From Saprospiraceae bacterium UBA7328 (GTDB lineage: Bacteria; Bacteroidota; Bacteroidia; Chitinophagales; Saprospiraceae): a stretch of 17,011 nt of DNA. The stretch is taken from contig DKPS01000058.1 in assembly GCA_002471345.1 (NCBI GenBank), positions 1,247 to 18,257 of the forward strand, written 5' to 3'. The position numbers were made by a program, and so were the translations under genes. Numbering within the stretch: the stretch's first letter is position 1; each line of letters starts with the position of its first letter. The notes beneath the pieces were generated by a model that was given only the letters and a program-made list of their open reading frames with translations, was not told the origin of the DNA and did no database searches. Shown piece by piece: positions 1-7,499 of this stretch.

Positions 1-278
1 TTCATACCAGAAGAACAAACTTTGTTTACAGTTGTACAGGGCACACTATTTGGGATTCCTGCTCCGAGTGCTGCTTGTCTAGCAGGGGCCTGTCCCAAAT
101 TAGCAGAACAAACATTACCGAAAAATACTTCATCGATTACATTAGCCTCTATTTCAGCTGCTTTAATGGCTCCTGATATGGCCTTGGAACCTAAAGCCGT
201 TGCGGAAAAAGAAGCTAATTGTCCACCAAAACTTCCCATTGGTGTCCTTTTTGCACTGACTATATATACTTTGCTCAT
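1..278 (-). CDS. Thiolase (acetyl-CoA C-acyltransferase), N-terminal part, cut by the left window edge
   Basis: This is the first 92 codons of a thiolase, a cytoplasmic enzyme that condenses or cleaves acyl-CoAs (acetoacetyl-CoA or 3-ketoacyl-CoA). The protein begins MSKVYIVSAKRTPMGSFGG, the classic thiolase start with the R-T-P and GxFGG elements. The nucleophile loop VNKVCSSGM follows, with catalytic Cys at residue 88. The catalytic C-terminal half (GHP and CxG motifs) lies outside the window, so biosynthetic and degradative thiolases cannot be told apart. The start is the only ATG after the upstream in-frame TAA at 302-300. The gene diverges from the TPR gene, and the 104-bp gap holds a promoter-like sequence facing it. 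Confidence 0.93.
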   Translation of the reverse strand, partial: MSKVYIVSAKRTPMGSFGGQLASFSATALGSKAISGAIKAAEIEANVIDEVFFGNVCSANLGQAPARQAALGAGIPNSVPCTTVNKVCSSGM

Positions 279-339
279 TCTTGCACTTTTATGATAATTT
301 TAATCGAAAATTGCTTCTTCTTAAGGAACCAATTAGGAA

Positions 340-373
340 CAAAAGTCGTCATAATTGAAGTGATATAACAAAA
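340..373 (-). promoter_or_regulatory. Putative Bacteroidota-type promoter for the thiolase gene
   Basis: Read on the minus strand, TTTTG (373-369) is followed after 21 nt by GACTTTTG (347-340). The Bacteroidota sigma-ABfr consensus is TTTG, 19-21 nt, TAnnTTTG, so this matches with one mismatch (G for T at the first -7 base). It would start transcription near 333, leaving about a 55-nt leader before the ATG. This is a pattern match only. Confidence 0.35.
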
Positions 374-382
374 TAAAATGCC

Positions 383-1411
383 ATGACTAGATTCACTTTA
401 TTCTTTATTAACCTTTTATTGTTTGCAACATTTTCACTTCAAGCTCAAAACCTGGAAGAAGATAACAATATCATTTTTATGAAAGCCAATGTGCTTTTTG
501 ACACAGATAGATATGACGAAGCAGTAAGACTTTATAACAGAATTATCAAAGACGACCCTTCGTTTTCAAGAGCAATATTCATGAGAGGGAAGGCAAAATT
601 TGCTTTAGGTGCATTTAAAGGCACAAAATCTGACATACTTGATTATATAGATCAGAGAGGTGTCAATGCAGATGTGATAGAGCTAATGGCAAATACTGAA
701 CTGAAACTGAAGAATGAGAGAAGTTCACTTTCTTATATCCAACTTTTGACAAAACTTAACCCATATGAAGGGAAGTACTTTGCGAAAGCTGGAGATCTAC
801 TATTTAAAGAAGGAGATAAGAATAGGGCATGTGAATTTTGGATACAATCGGCAAAACTAGGTGATTCGGAAGGCGCTAAAAATGCAAGCCTCAAATGTGC
901 TTATGATCATTCCATTCATCTACCATCCAAGCCAACAACTCAATCACAGAATCAAATTCCTTCCCAATCTCCAGCTAAAACGAATGAGACTTTTGAAGTA
1001 GAGCATCCAGATGTTTTAGAAAGAGATACAGTTTCGATTGATGCTGAACCTGAAATCATAGATGTATCAGTAAAAACGACTTCTCCTCATATAGATATGA
1101 ATGCCTCACAAGACATAATCATAGATGAGGAATTGACATTGACAATTAATAGTGGTCTTGGAGATAGACAGGTGGATCAGTTACCAAATATTTTAATGCT
1201 TTCAGATCAATCTGGAAAAGTCGTATTAGACTTATGTGTAGATGATAGCGGAAAAGTAGCCTCAGCAGAACTCAATAGTAAACTATCGACCATTTTCAGA
1301 AGTAGTTTAAGTTCTCTGGCAATCAGAAAAGCCAAACAATTGATATTCATGCCTTCATTAATAGAGAGACAATGCGGACTTTTGATTTTTAGTATTGATA
1401 CAAAAGCTTAA
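383..1411 (+). CDS. Secreted TPR-repeat protein with C-terminal TonB-C-like domain
   Basis: A 342-residue exported protein. Residues 1-21 form a signal peptide (hydrophobic FFINLLLFATF core, cleavage near LQA|Q). Residues about 30-170 look like tetratricopeptide helices (DRYDEAVRLYNRIIKDDPSFSRA; GDKNRACEFWIQSAKLGDSEGA). A Ser/Thr/Gln/Pro-rich linker covers about 175-250. The end, about 255-342, follows the pattern of the TonB C-terminal domain as found in Bacteroidota: SGKVVLDLCVDDSGKV (Cys285), then SSLSSLAIRKAKQLIF and a final strand. There is no N-terminal membrane anchor like that of TonB, so it is probably periplasmic. The TPR part would bind a partner and the C-domain could contact a TonB box or peptidoglycan; both are inference. 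No neighbouring TonB-dependent receptor is visible. The stop is 77 nt before the phosphatase start, with no clear terminator between. Confidence 0.75.
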   Translation: MTRFTLFFINLLLFATFSLQAQNLEEDNNIIFMKANVLFDTDRYDEAVRLYNRIIKDDPSFSRAIFMRGKAKFALGAFKGTKSDILDYIDQRGVNADVIELMANTELKLKNERSSLSYIQLLTKLNPYEGKYFAKAGDLLFKEGDKNRACEFWIQSAKLGDSEGAKNASLKCAYDHSIHLPSKPTTQSQNQIPSQSPAKTNETFEVEHPDVLERDTVSIDAEPEIIDVSVKTTSPHIDMNASQDIIIDEELTLTINSGLGDRQVDQLPNILMLSDQSGKVVLDLCVDDSGKVASAELNSKLSTIFRSSLSSLAIRKAKQLIFMPSLIERQCGLLIFSIDTKA

Positions 1412-1488
1412 ACTGCTTGTATTCTATTATCATAATTTGTTAGAATATTAGTTACTTTAAAACTTAATACATATTGAGTTTTGAATTT

Positions 1489-3168
1489 ATGAAAGGGTTT
1501 TATCATTGTCTCCATCTTTTTCTATTTGTTGTCGTTTGTATGGTCAATTTATCTTGCAACAGGCAAATGGTCAATTCTACTTCTACATCTTCATCCCCAA
1601 AGGAAGTCACATATGTAAAAGCACCGTTTATTGGTCTTGATACCATCTGTACTAATGATTGGTGGGAGAGGGGAGCCAATAAAATTTTAGATGTGAATGT
1701 CGATAGAAAGGATGTGATTGCTTTTGGCATGTACACAGTATCCAATAATACCCTAAAATTATCTGCACAGCTTTTTCCATTATATCCAAAAGAAACTAGA
1801 AATGTCAGATTAGAAATTAGAAAAGAAAATGAATGGAAATTAGCTCAGACTCAACAGGTTAATGAAATAGGATGGTCAGCACTATTTGAAGTTAGCAATT
1901 GGGAAATTACCAAAGATATCGAATATCGATTGAGACACGGAAATGAAGCAATATTCGAAGGATTGATCAGGAAAGACCCAATGGATAAAAATGTAATCAA
2001 GTTAGCTGCATTCTCATGTAACAGCAATCAAGATAGAGGAGATAGAGAAAATTATGTAAGAAATGTGAATCATCAAAATCCAGATTTGCTATTCTTTGCA
2101 GGTGACCAGTCCTATGATCACAAAGAACATACAGCTGCATGGTTGAAATTTGGAATGCAGTTCAGAGAATTGTTTCGATCTCGACCTTGTATTACTATTC
2201 CTGATGATCATGATATTGGTCAAGGAAACTTATGGGGCGAAAATGGAAGAAAAGCACAAAGAAGGCAAGGTGATGATGGCGGGTATTTTCATCATCACGA
2301 ATATGTGAAAATGGTGGAAAGGTGTCAAACAGCCCATCTTCCAGATCCTTATGACCCAACTCCTGTAGGACAAGGAATCAAAGTCTATTATACTAATTTG
2401 ATATTAGGAGGGATAGATTTTGCCATAATTGAAGACCGGAAATTTAAATCAGGCCCAAAGGGCAAAATTCCACAACAAGGACCTCGACCTGATCATGTGA
2501 GAAATCCAAATTACGATCCATCTTCAGTGGATTTGAAAGGTCTCAAACTTCTTGGAGACAGACAATTAGAATTTCTTGCAGCATGGTCCAAACAAAAAAT
2601 TGGAGTGAGCATGAAGGCCGTATTATCTCAAACAGGATTTTGTGGTGGCGCGCATATTCATGGTTCAAAAGACAATAGACTTCATGCAGATATGGATAGT
2701 AATGGATGGCCTCAATCAGGCCGAAATAATGCGCTTTCATTAATAAGAAAAGCGAATGCAGTTCACATTGCAGGTGATCAGCATCTTGCTACGGTAATAC
2801 ATCAAGGCATAGAAGAATATGAAGATGGACCATGGGCATTTGTAGTGCCAGCTATAGTAAATAACTACTACAGCAGATGGTGGTGGCCTAAAGATGAAAA
2901 AGCTGGAGAGAATGGAAATTCTAAGCTTCCTTGGACTGGAAGATATAAGGATGGTTTTAATAATAAAATGACAATGGAGGCGTATGTAAACCCGGAAAGC
3001 CCATCAAGTGGTTCAGGCTATGGATTAATTAAATTTAATAAGACTGCAAATTCAGTCACATTTGAATGTTGGCCAAGGTATGCGGATGTAACCAAAGAAG
3101 AAGAAAGTCAATTCATTGGATGGCCTATTACTGTTGATATTAACTCTAATACCTTATTTAAAAACTAG
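1489..3168 (+). CDS. PhoD-like metallophosphatase (alkaline phosphatase D family), lipoprotein
   Basis: A 559-residue predicted lipoprotein. The leader MKGFYHC plus a hydrophobic stretch ends in the lipobox NLSC (Cys23), so it should be membrane-anchored outside the cytoplasm. After an N-terminal beta-rich region (about 60-165), the PhoD-type metallophosphoesterase core shows the metal-ligand motifs AFSCNSNQ (about 180), GDQSYDH (205-211), PDDHD (238-242) and GDQHLA (429-434). Family members are phosphomonoesterases or phosphodiesterases using Fe/Ca or related metals; the substrate here is unknown. The ATG at 1489 is preferred over an in-frame TTG 15 nt upstream, because it puts Lys directly after Met and gives a normal lipoprotein leader. 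It ends in TAG, showing that TAG is a real stop in this genome. Confidence 0.88.
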   Translation: MKGFYHCLHLFLFVVVCMVNLSCNRQMVNSTSTSSSPKEVTYVKAPFIGLDTICTNDWWERGANKILDVNVDRKDVIAFGMYTVSNNTLKLSAQLFPLYPKETRNVRLEIRKENEWKLAQTQQVNEIGWSALFEVSNWEITKDIEYRLRHGNEAIFEGLIRKDPMDKNVIKLAAFSCNSNQDRGDRENYVRNVNHQNPDLLFFAGDQSYDHKEHTAAWLKFGMQFRELFRSRPCITIPDDHDIGQGNLWGENGRKAQRRQGDDGGYFHHHEYVKMVERCQTAHLPDPYDPTPVGQGIKVYYTNLILGGIDFAIIEDRKFKSGPKGKIPQQGPRPDHVRNPNYDPSSVDLKGLKLLGDRQLEFLAAWSKQKIGVSMKAVLSQTGFCGGAHIHGSKDNRLHADMDSNGWPQSGRNNALSLIRKANAVHIAGDQHLATVIHQGIEEYEDGPWAFVVPAIVNNYYSRWWWPKDEKAGENGNSKLPWTGRYKDGFNNKMTMEAYVNPESPSSGSGYGLIKFNKTANSVTFECWPRYADVTKEEESQFIGWPITVDINSNTLFKN

Positions 3169-3290
3169 ATCGGTAACAGTTTTATATGCTTTCGGATGAA
3201 AAGAAACTAGTTTATGAGTAATACTCGTGCTCATAGTATCTTTTGCATTGGTATGAGTATCATTGTAGTGCAAATTATTAGACTATCATC

Positions 3291-4154
3291 ATGGACTACA
3301 GAATCTGGTACAAGGACGGTGTGTATTTGAATTTTGAAGGAAAAAAGATATTTGTCAAAGAATATCCGAATCCTGGCAAACCAATTATTCTTTTTAAACA
3401 TGGATTTCCTACATCTTCTTATGACTGGTACAAGATGTGGCCTGAACTTCACAAATACTTTCATCTCATAGCTTTTGACTATTTAGGATTTGGGTATTCT
3501 GATAAGCCATATCCTTATGATTACACTTTAGAAGAACAAGCAGATATCACAGAATATGTGCTGAGTAAAAATAATATCACAGAATGCTTTGTAGTGGCTC
3601 ATGACTATGCTGTAAGTGTGACTCAAGAATTACTTGCAAGGCGTATTGATAATCCTGAACTGCCTAAATTCAATAAAGTTATTCTTCTGAATGGAGGTCT
3701 CTTTCCTGAGACTCACAAAGCTCGAAGGATTCAGAAGCTACTCTTAGGCCCCTTGGGGCGGTGGGTTAATATGGCAATGTCAAAAGATTCATTACATAAA
3801 AATCTCAGTCAAGTATTCGGACCTAGTACTCAGCCAAAAGAAAATGAAATTGATGCATTTTGGGACATCATCAACTATAAAAATGGTAAGCGATGTTTTC
3901 ATCGTACTATTCACTATATGAATGATCGTATCGAGAATAGAGAAAGGTGGGTAAATGCGCTTATAAATACTGAGATTCCAATAAGATTAGTCAATGGACC
4001 TATGGACCCGGTTTCAGGAGCTCATATGGTGGAGCGATACAAAGAGCTCGTACCAAACCCAGATTGCGTTTTATTAGATAATATAGGCCATTATCCGAAT
4101 GTAGAGGCGCCATATTACGTGAATTTAGAGGTCTTGAAGTTTTTTCAGGAGTAA
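3291..4154 (+). CDS. Alpha/beta hydrolase of the epoxide hydrolase/dehalogenase-like group, resembling animal MEST (PEG1)
   Basis: A 287-residue alpha/beta-hydrolase without a signal peptide, so probably cytoplasmic. The catalytic triad is readable: Asp105 in VVAHDYA as nucleophile, Asp239 in NGPMDPV as acid and His267 in NIGHYP as base. The oxyanion-hole motif HGFPTSS begins at His37. An Asp nucleophile places it with epoxide hydrolases and haloalkane dehalogenases rather than Ser esterases. The stretches HGFPTSSYDWYK, LGFGYSDKP, NGGLFPETH and VFGP.T.P match, from memory, vertebrate mesoderm-specific transcript protein MEST, whose substrate is not established. The usual Gly after the nucleophile motif (HDYG) is Ala107 here. 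The next gene follows after 36 nt, so the two may be cotranscribed. The start is the ATG at 3291. Confidence 0.85.
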   Translation: MDYRIWYKDGVYLNFEGKKIFVKEYPNPGKPIILFKHGFPTSSYDWYKMWPELHKYFHLIAFDYLGFGYSDKPYPYDYTLEEQADITEYVLSKNNITECFVVAHDYAVSVTQELLARRIDNPELPKFNKVILLNGGLFPETHKARRIQKLLLGPLGRWVNMAMSKDSLHKNLSQVFGPSTQPKENEIDAFWDIINYKNGKRCFHRTIHYMNDRIENRERWVNALINTEIPIRLVNGPMDPVSGAHMVERYKELVPNPDCVLLDNIGHYPNVEAPYYVNLEVLKFFQE

Positions 4155-4190
4155 TATTTTGTCATGATTTATTCTAAAATTTATTAAGTA

Positions 4191-5147
4191 ATGAAACGAA
4201 CGATTTATATTCTTTTTGCTCTTTTTATTCTGTCTGGTCATGACATGTTCTTAAAGCTCGATTCTTATTTTTTAGAGCCTAATAAACCTGCCAGTATACA
4301 TTTGTATAATGGCACTTTTGATCGAAGTGATAATGCAATTACAAGGGATCGTATGCTTGATGTTACCATCAAAGGCAATAGTCAAAGTATTACCCCAGGA
4401 GATAGCATGTGGACGGATGTAGGCCCTACTTCTGTTCTTAATTTTCTTGCTGAAAATTCGGGTACATATGTAGCAGGAGTATCCACGGCAGCTAGGTCCA
4501 TAGAAATGAGCGCCGAGGACTTTAATGGATATTTAGAGCATGATGGTGTATTGGATGTACTAGAACAAAGAAAGAAGGAAGGAACAACAGGTGCTGCTGC
4601 AGTAGAGAAGTATAGTAAGCATGTAAAAGTAATCTTCCAGGTAGGAGAGGAAAAAACAAGTGATTGGGATACAAATTTAAACTACCCTATAGAATTTATC
4701 CCTCAGTCTAATCCTTATGAATTAAAAATAGGTGATAAGATTAGTGCTGTTCTTCTAAGAGATGGGAAACCATTAGTAAACCAGCTCGTACAATGGGGAA
4801 CAGAATCTCATGAACATGAAGACGGTCATACTCATGAAGAAAGTGGTGAAGATCATAAACATAATGAAGTCCAACTACGAACGAATAGTAAAGGAATAGT
4901 AGAAACACAAATTTCTGCATCAGGTAAGTGGTATTTTAGAACAATCCATATGATTGATTCAAAAGAAGAAGGATTTACTCATGAATCGAATTGGGCTACA
5001 ATTACTTTTGAGGTTTTAGAAGGTGAAAATTCTGCGGGTCATACACATGATCATGTGCATAATACTGCACTACCATGGTATGTCTGGGGAGTTGGGTTAT
5101 TAATGATCATGATGATATTCTATTTATTATGGTCAAGGCGAGTATAA
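4191..5147 (+). CDS. DUF4198-family (NikM-like) protein with His-rich loops and a C-terminal membrane anchor
   Basis: A 318-residue protein. Residues 1-16 form a short signal peptide (KRTIYILFALFILSG), followed at once by HDMFLKLDSYFL, the N-terminal signature of the DUF4198 family, which includes periplasmic domains linked to nickel/cobalt uptake. Two His-rich segments stand out: residues 207-224 (seven His mixed with Glu/Asp) and 284-290 (HTHDHVH). A single membrane helix at about 295-313 ends in Arg-Arg-Val, so the body should sit outside the cytoplasmic membrane on a C-terminal anchor. A role in binding a transition metal (Ni, Co, Cu or Zn) is inferred from family and composition; no transporter gene adjoins it. 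The ATG is fixed by an in-frame TAA 4 nt upstream. It may share a transcript with the hydrolase before it. Confidence 0.78.
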   Translation: MKRTIYILFALFILSGHDMFLKLDSYFLEPNKPASIHLYNGTFDRSDNAITRDRMLDVTIKGNSQSITPGDSMWTDVGPTSVLNFLAENSGTYVAGVSTAARSIEMSAEDFNGYLEHDGVLDVLEQRKKEGTTGAAAVEKYSKHVKVIFQVGEEKTSDWDTNLNYPIEFIPQSNPYELKIGDKISAVLLRDGKPLVNQLVQWGTESHEHEDGHTHEESGEDHKHNEVQLRTNSKGIVETQISASGKWYFRTIHMIDSKEEGFTHESNWATITFEVLEGENSAGHTHDHVHNTALPWYVWGVGLLMIMMIFYLLWSRRV

Positions 5148-5312
5148 TCTTAATTAAGTTTTTCATCTTATCAGATGAGTTAAGTCATTCATTCAGAGCA
5201 TGGAGTGAATTTACACTGAGTCTGAATGTTTTCACTCAATCATTTTGTAGGAATTTTCGACTAATTCGCCTTTAGCATCGTCCAATATGCAATGTGGCAC
5301 TTATCAAATGCC

Positions 5313-5320
5313 TAGTTTTG
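5313..5320 (+). promoter_or_regulatory. Putative -7 element upstream of the M13 peptidase gene
   Basis: TAGTTTTG is an exact match to the Bacteroidota -7 consensus TAnnTTTG, 25 nt before the peptidase ATG. No good TTTG is found at the expected -33 distance, so support is limited. The 198-bp gap before this gene holds no ORF I believe in. Confidence 0.33.
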
Positions 5321-5345
5321 CTTTTCTAAAACATTTAATAAATCA

Positions 5346-7430
5346 ATGAACTATAGATTATTTTTCGTCGGAGCAGCAGTTATTGCTATATGTACAATCT
5401 CATGCACAAATGAACCTACAAAACCTATGGCAGATATAGAGGAAATACCAGGAATCGTATTGGAAAATATGGATGCTGAGGTAAAACCGAGTGAAGATTT
5501 TTTCAGATATGTAAATGGAAAATGGTATGACAATACTGAGATACCAGACGATAGGACAAGCTGGGGAGGGTTTAATGAATTGAGAAAGAAAACAGATGGC
5601 GACGCTTTAAATATTTTGAAGGCAACAATGTCTGATGATAAGGATATAAAAATAAATGTGTCGTCTGGTTCTGATCAAGAAAAGGCTGTAAATCTATTCC
5701 AAACCATAATGGATACAACATCCCGAAATGAGCAAGGTATTAAACCATTGGAACCATATTTAGCTGAAATATCATCTATTGAAAATATTAGTGATGTAGA
5801 GGACTATATGATAAGTATGGCTGATAAAGGAGGCCTTGGTTTTTTTGGTTTTGGAGTAGGTGCCCATCCGAAGAATAGTAACCTAAATACCGGATATTTA
5901 GGTTCAGCTGGATTGGGTTTACCAGACAGAGATTACTATTTGAATGATGATGACGATTCTAAGGAAAAACGTGAAAAGTATGAGCAGTTTGTAAGCAATA
6001 TGTTCCAATATTTTGGAGATGATGAGGCTAAAGCAAACGAGGATGCGGCTGATGTGCTTGCTTTTGAAACCAGAATAGCAGAGTCTAAAATGGACAAAGT
6101 AGAGCGGAGAGATGCTCGAAAAAGATTTAATCCAAGATCCTTAGCAGATCTAGAGGAAATGGTGCCAGCAATGGATTGGGAAAAGTACTTTAATGGTATA
6201 GGTGTGCCAGAAGTAGATACTGTCATTATATCTGAATTGAAATACATGGAGGTCATCCAAAATGTGCTAGAAGAAAGCGATGTGGATACTTGGAAAAAGT
6301 ATTTGAGGTGGGAGGCTATTAATGGAGCAATAGGAATGCTCAATCAAGAACTCGAAAAAGCTAATTGGGAGTTCTATGCTAAGGATTTAAGAGGAGCTAA
6401 AAAGCAAAGACCTGCTGATGAAAGAGCATTAGGTACTTTGAATGGAACAATAGGAGAGGCATTAGGAAAACTTTATGTCGATAGAAAATTTCCACCTGAA
6501 GCAAAGGAAAGAGCAGAAACAATGATCGCAGATGTCATTTTAGCATTTGAACAGCGTATTAATAAATTGGACTGGATGAGTCCTGAGACTAAGACAAAAG
6601 CGGTAGAAAAGTTGAGGTCTCTCAAAGTCAAAATTGCCTATCCTGATGAGTGGAAGGATTATACTACTTTGGATGTAAAAGGTGTAGAAGAAGGAGGAAC
6701 ATATCTCCAAAATATGATGAATGCTACAGCTTGGAATTACAACGAGAGTTTAGAAAAATTAGGTAAAGAAGTGGATAAGTCAGAGTGGTTTATGGCTCCT
6801 CAAATAGTAAATGCTTATTTCAATCCAAGATATAATGAAATTGTTTTCCCAGCTGCAATATTACAACCTCCTTTTTTCAATTCTACAGCTGATGATGCAG
6901 TAAATTATGGTGGAATTGGTGCTGTGATTGGACATGAGATTTCACATTGCTTTGATGATAGTGGATCCAGATATGATAAAGATGGGAATTTGAACAACTG
7001 GTGGACTGATGAGGATTTGAAGGAATTCGAAGGATTGGGTAAAGATTTAGCAGATCAATATAGTGCAATAGAAGTACTTCCTGAAACGAATATAAATGGC
7101 GCATTCACATTAGGAGAGAATATAGGTGATTTAGGAGGTGTATTGGCAGCTTATGATGCCCTTCAGATCAGCTATAATAGAAGTGGGAGACCGGAAAATA
7201 TAGACGGATTCACCCCAGAGCAGAGATTTTTTATGTCATGGGGTACCATATGGAGAACAAAAGCAAGAGAAGATGCTATCAAAACTCAGGTGAAGACAGA
7301 CCCCCATTCACCTGGAGCTACACGAGCTGTACAACCACTTTTAAATATTGATGAGTTTTATACAGCATTTGGCATAAAAGAAGGTGATAAAATGTATATT
7401 GCTCCAGAAGACAGAGTGAGAATTTGGTAA
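5346..7430 (+). CDS. M13 family zinc metallopeptidase (neprilysin/PepO-like), lipoprotein
   Basis: A 694-residue secreted endopeptidase, full family length. The leader MNYRLFFVGAAVIAICTISC ends in a lipobox with Cys20, so it should be a lipoprotein acting in the periplasm or on the surface. The N-terminal M13 domain starts with VKPSEDFFRYVNGKWYDNTE (about 46-65). The catalytic domain carries the substrate-binding NAYF motif (489-492), the zinc site HEISH (530-534, His530/Glu531/His534) and the third ligand Glu591 in ENIGD with Asp595. The final residue is Trp694, as in most M13 enzymes. All catalytic residues are present. Family members cut small peptides on the amino side of hydrophobic residues; the natural substrate is unknown. 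Transcription ends at the hairpin just downstream. Confidence 0.95.
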   Translation: MNYRLFFVGAAVIAICTISCTNEPTKPMADIEEIPGIVLENMDAEVKPSEDFFRYVNGKWYDNTEIPDDRTSWGGFNELRKKTDGDALNILKATMSDDKDIKINVSSGSDQEKAVNLFQTIMDTTSRNEQGIKPLEPYLAEISSIENISDVEDYMISMADKGGLGFFGFGVGAHPKNSNLNTGYLGSAGLGLPDRDYYLNDDDDSKEKREKYEQFVSNMFQYFGDDEAKANEDAADVLAFETRIAESKMDKVERRDARKRFNPRSLADLEEMVPAMDWEKYFNGIGVPEVDTVIISELKYMEVIQNVLEESDVDTWKKYLRWEAINGAIGMLNQELEKANWEFYAKDLRGAKKQRPADERALGTLNGTIGEALGKLYVDRKFPPEAKERAETMIADVILAFEQRINKLDWMSPETKTKAVEKLRSLKVKIAYPDEWKDYTTLDVKGVEEGGTYLQNMMNATAWNYNESLEKLGKEVDKSEWFMAPQIVNAYFNPRYNEIVFPAAILQPPFFNSTADDAVNYGGIGAVIGHEISHCFDDSGSRYDKDGNLNNWWTDEDLKEFEGLGKDLADQYSAIEVLPETNINGAFTLGENIGDLGGVLAAYDALQISYNRSGRPENIDGFTPEQRFFMSWGTIWRTKAREDAIKTQVKTDPHSPGATRAVQPLLNIDEFYTAFGIKEGDKMYIAPEDRVRIW

Positions 7431-7455
7431 GCGAGCCTAAGAAAAAATAATATAT

Positions 7456-7497
7456 GCGCTGTTAATCCATTAAAGGTTGACAGCGCTTTTTTATTTT
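7456..7497 (+). terminator. Rho-independent terminator after the M13 peptidase, possibly bidirectional
   Basis: A 12-bp stem pairs 7456-7467 (GCGCTGTTAATC) with 7475-7486 (GGTTGACAGCGC) including two G-T wobbles, with a 7-nt loop. It is followed by TTTTTTATTTT. The A-rich run before the stem (7441-7455) would give a T-rich tail on the minus strand, so it may also stop the convergent kinase gene, whose stop codon lies at 7500. Confidence 0.88.
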
Positions 7498-7499
7498 AT

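Noticed and set aside
22..294. Plus-strand ORF rich in Ala and Leu
   Set aside because: It is the antisense of the thiolase N-terminus, whose motifs (RTPMGSFGG, VNKVCSSGM) read clearly on the minus strand.
3204..3213. Palindrome AAACTAGTTT between the phosphatase and hydrolase genes
   Set aside because: Ten AT-rich bases, expected by chance; no link to a promoter element.
5160..5177. Small hairpin CATCT-TATC-AGATG after the DUF4198 gene
   Set aside because: Only 5 bp, and the T run lies before the stem rather than after it, so it is not a terminator on the plus strand.
5936..6343. 135-codon minus-strand ORF rich in Ser
   Set aside because: Antisense shadow of the M13 peptidase; low-complexity Ser-rich product with no recognisable domain.
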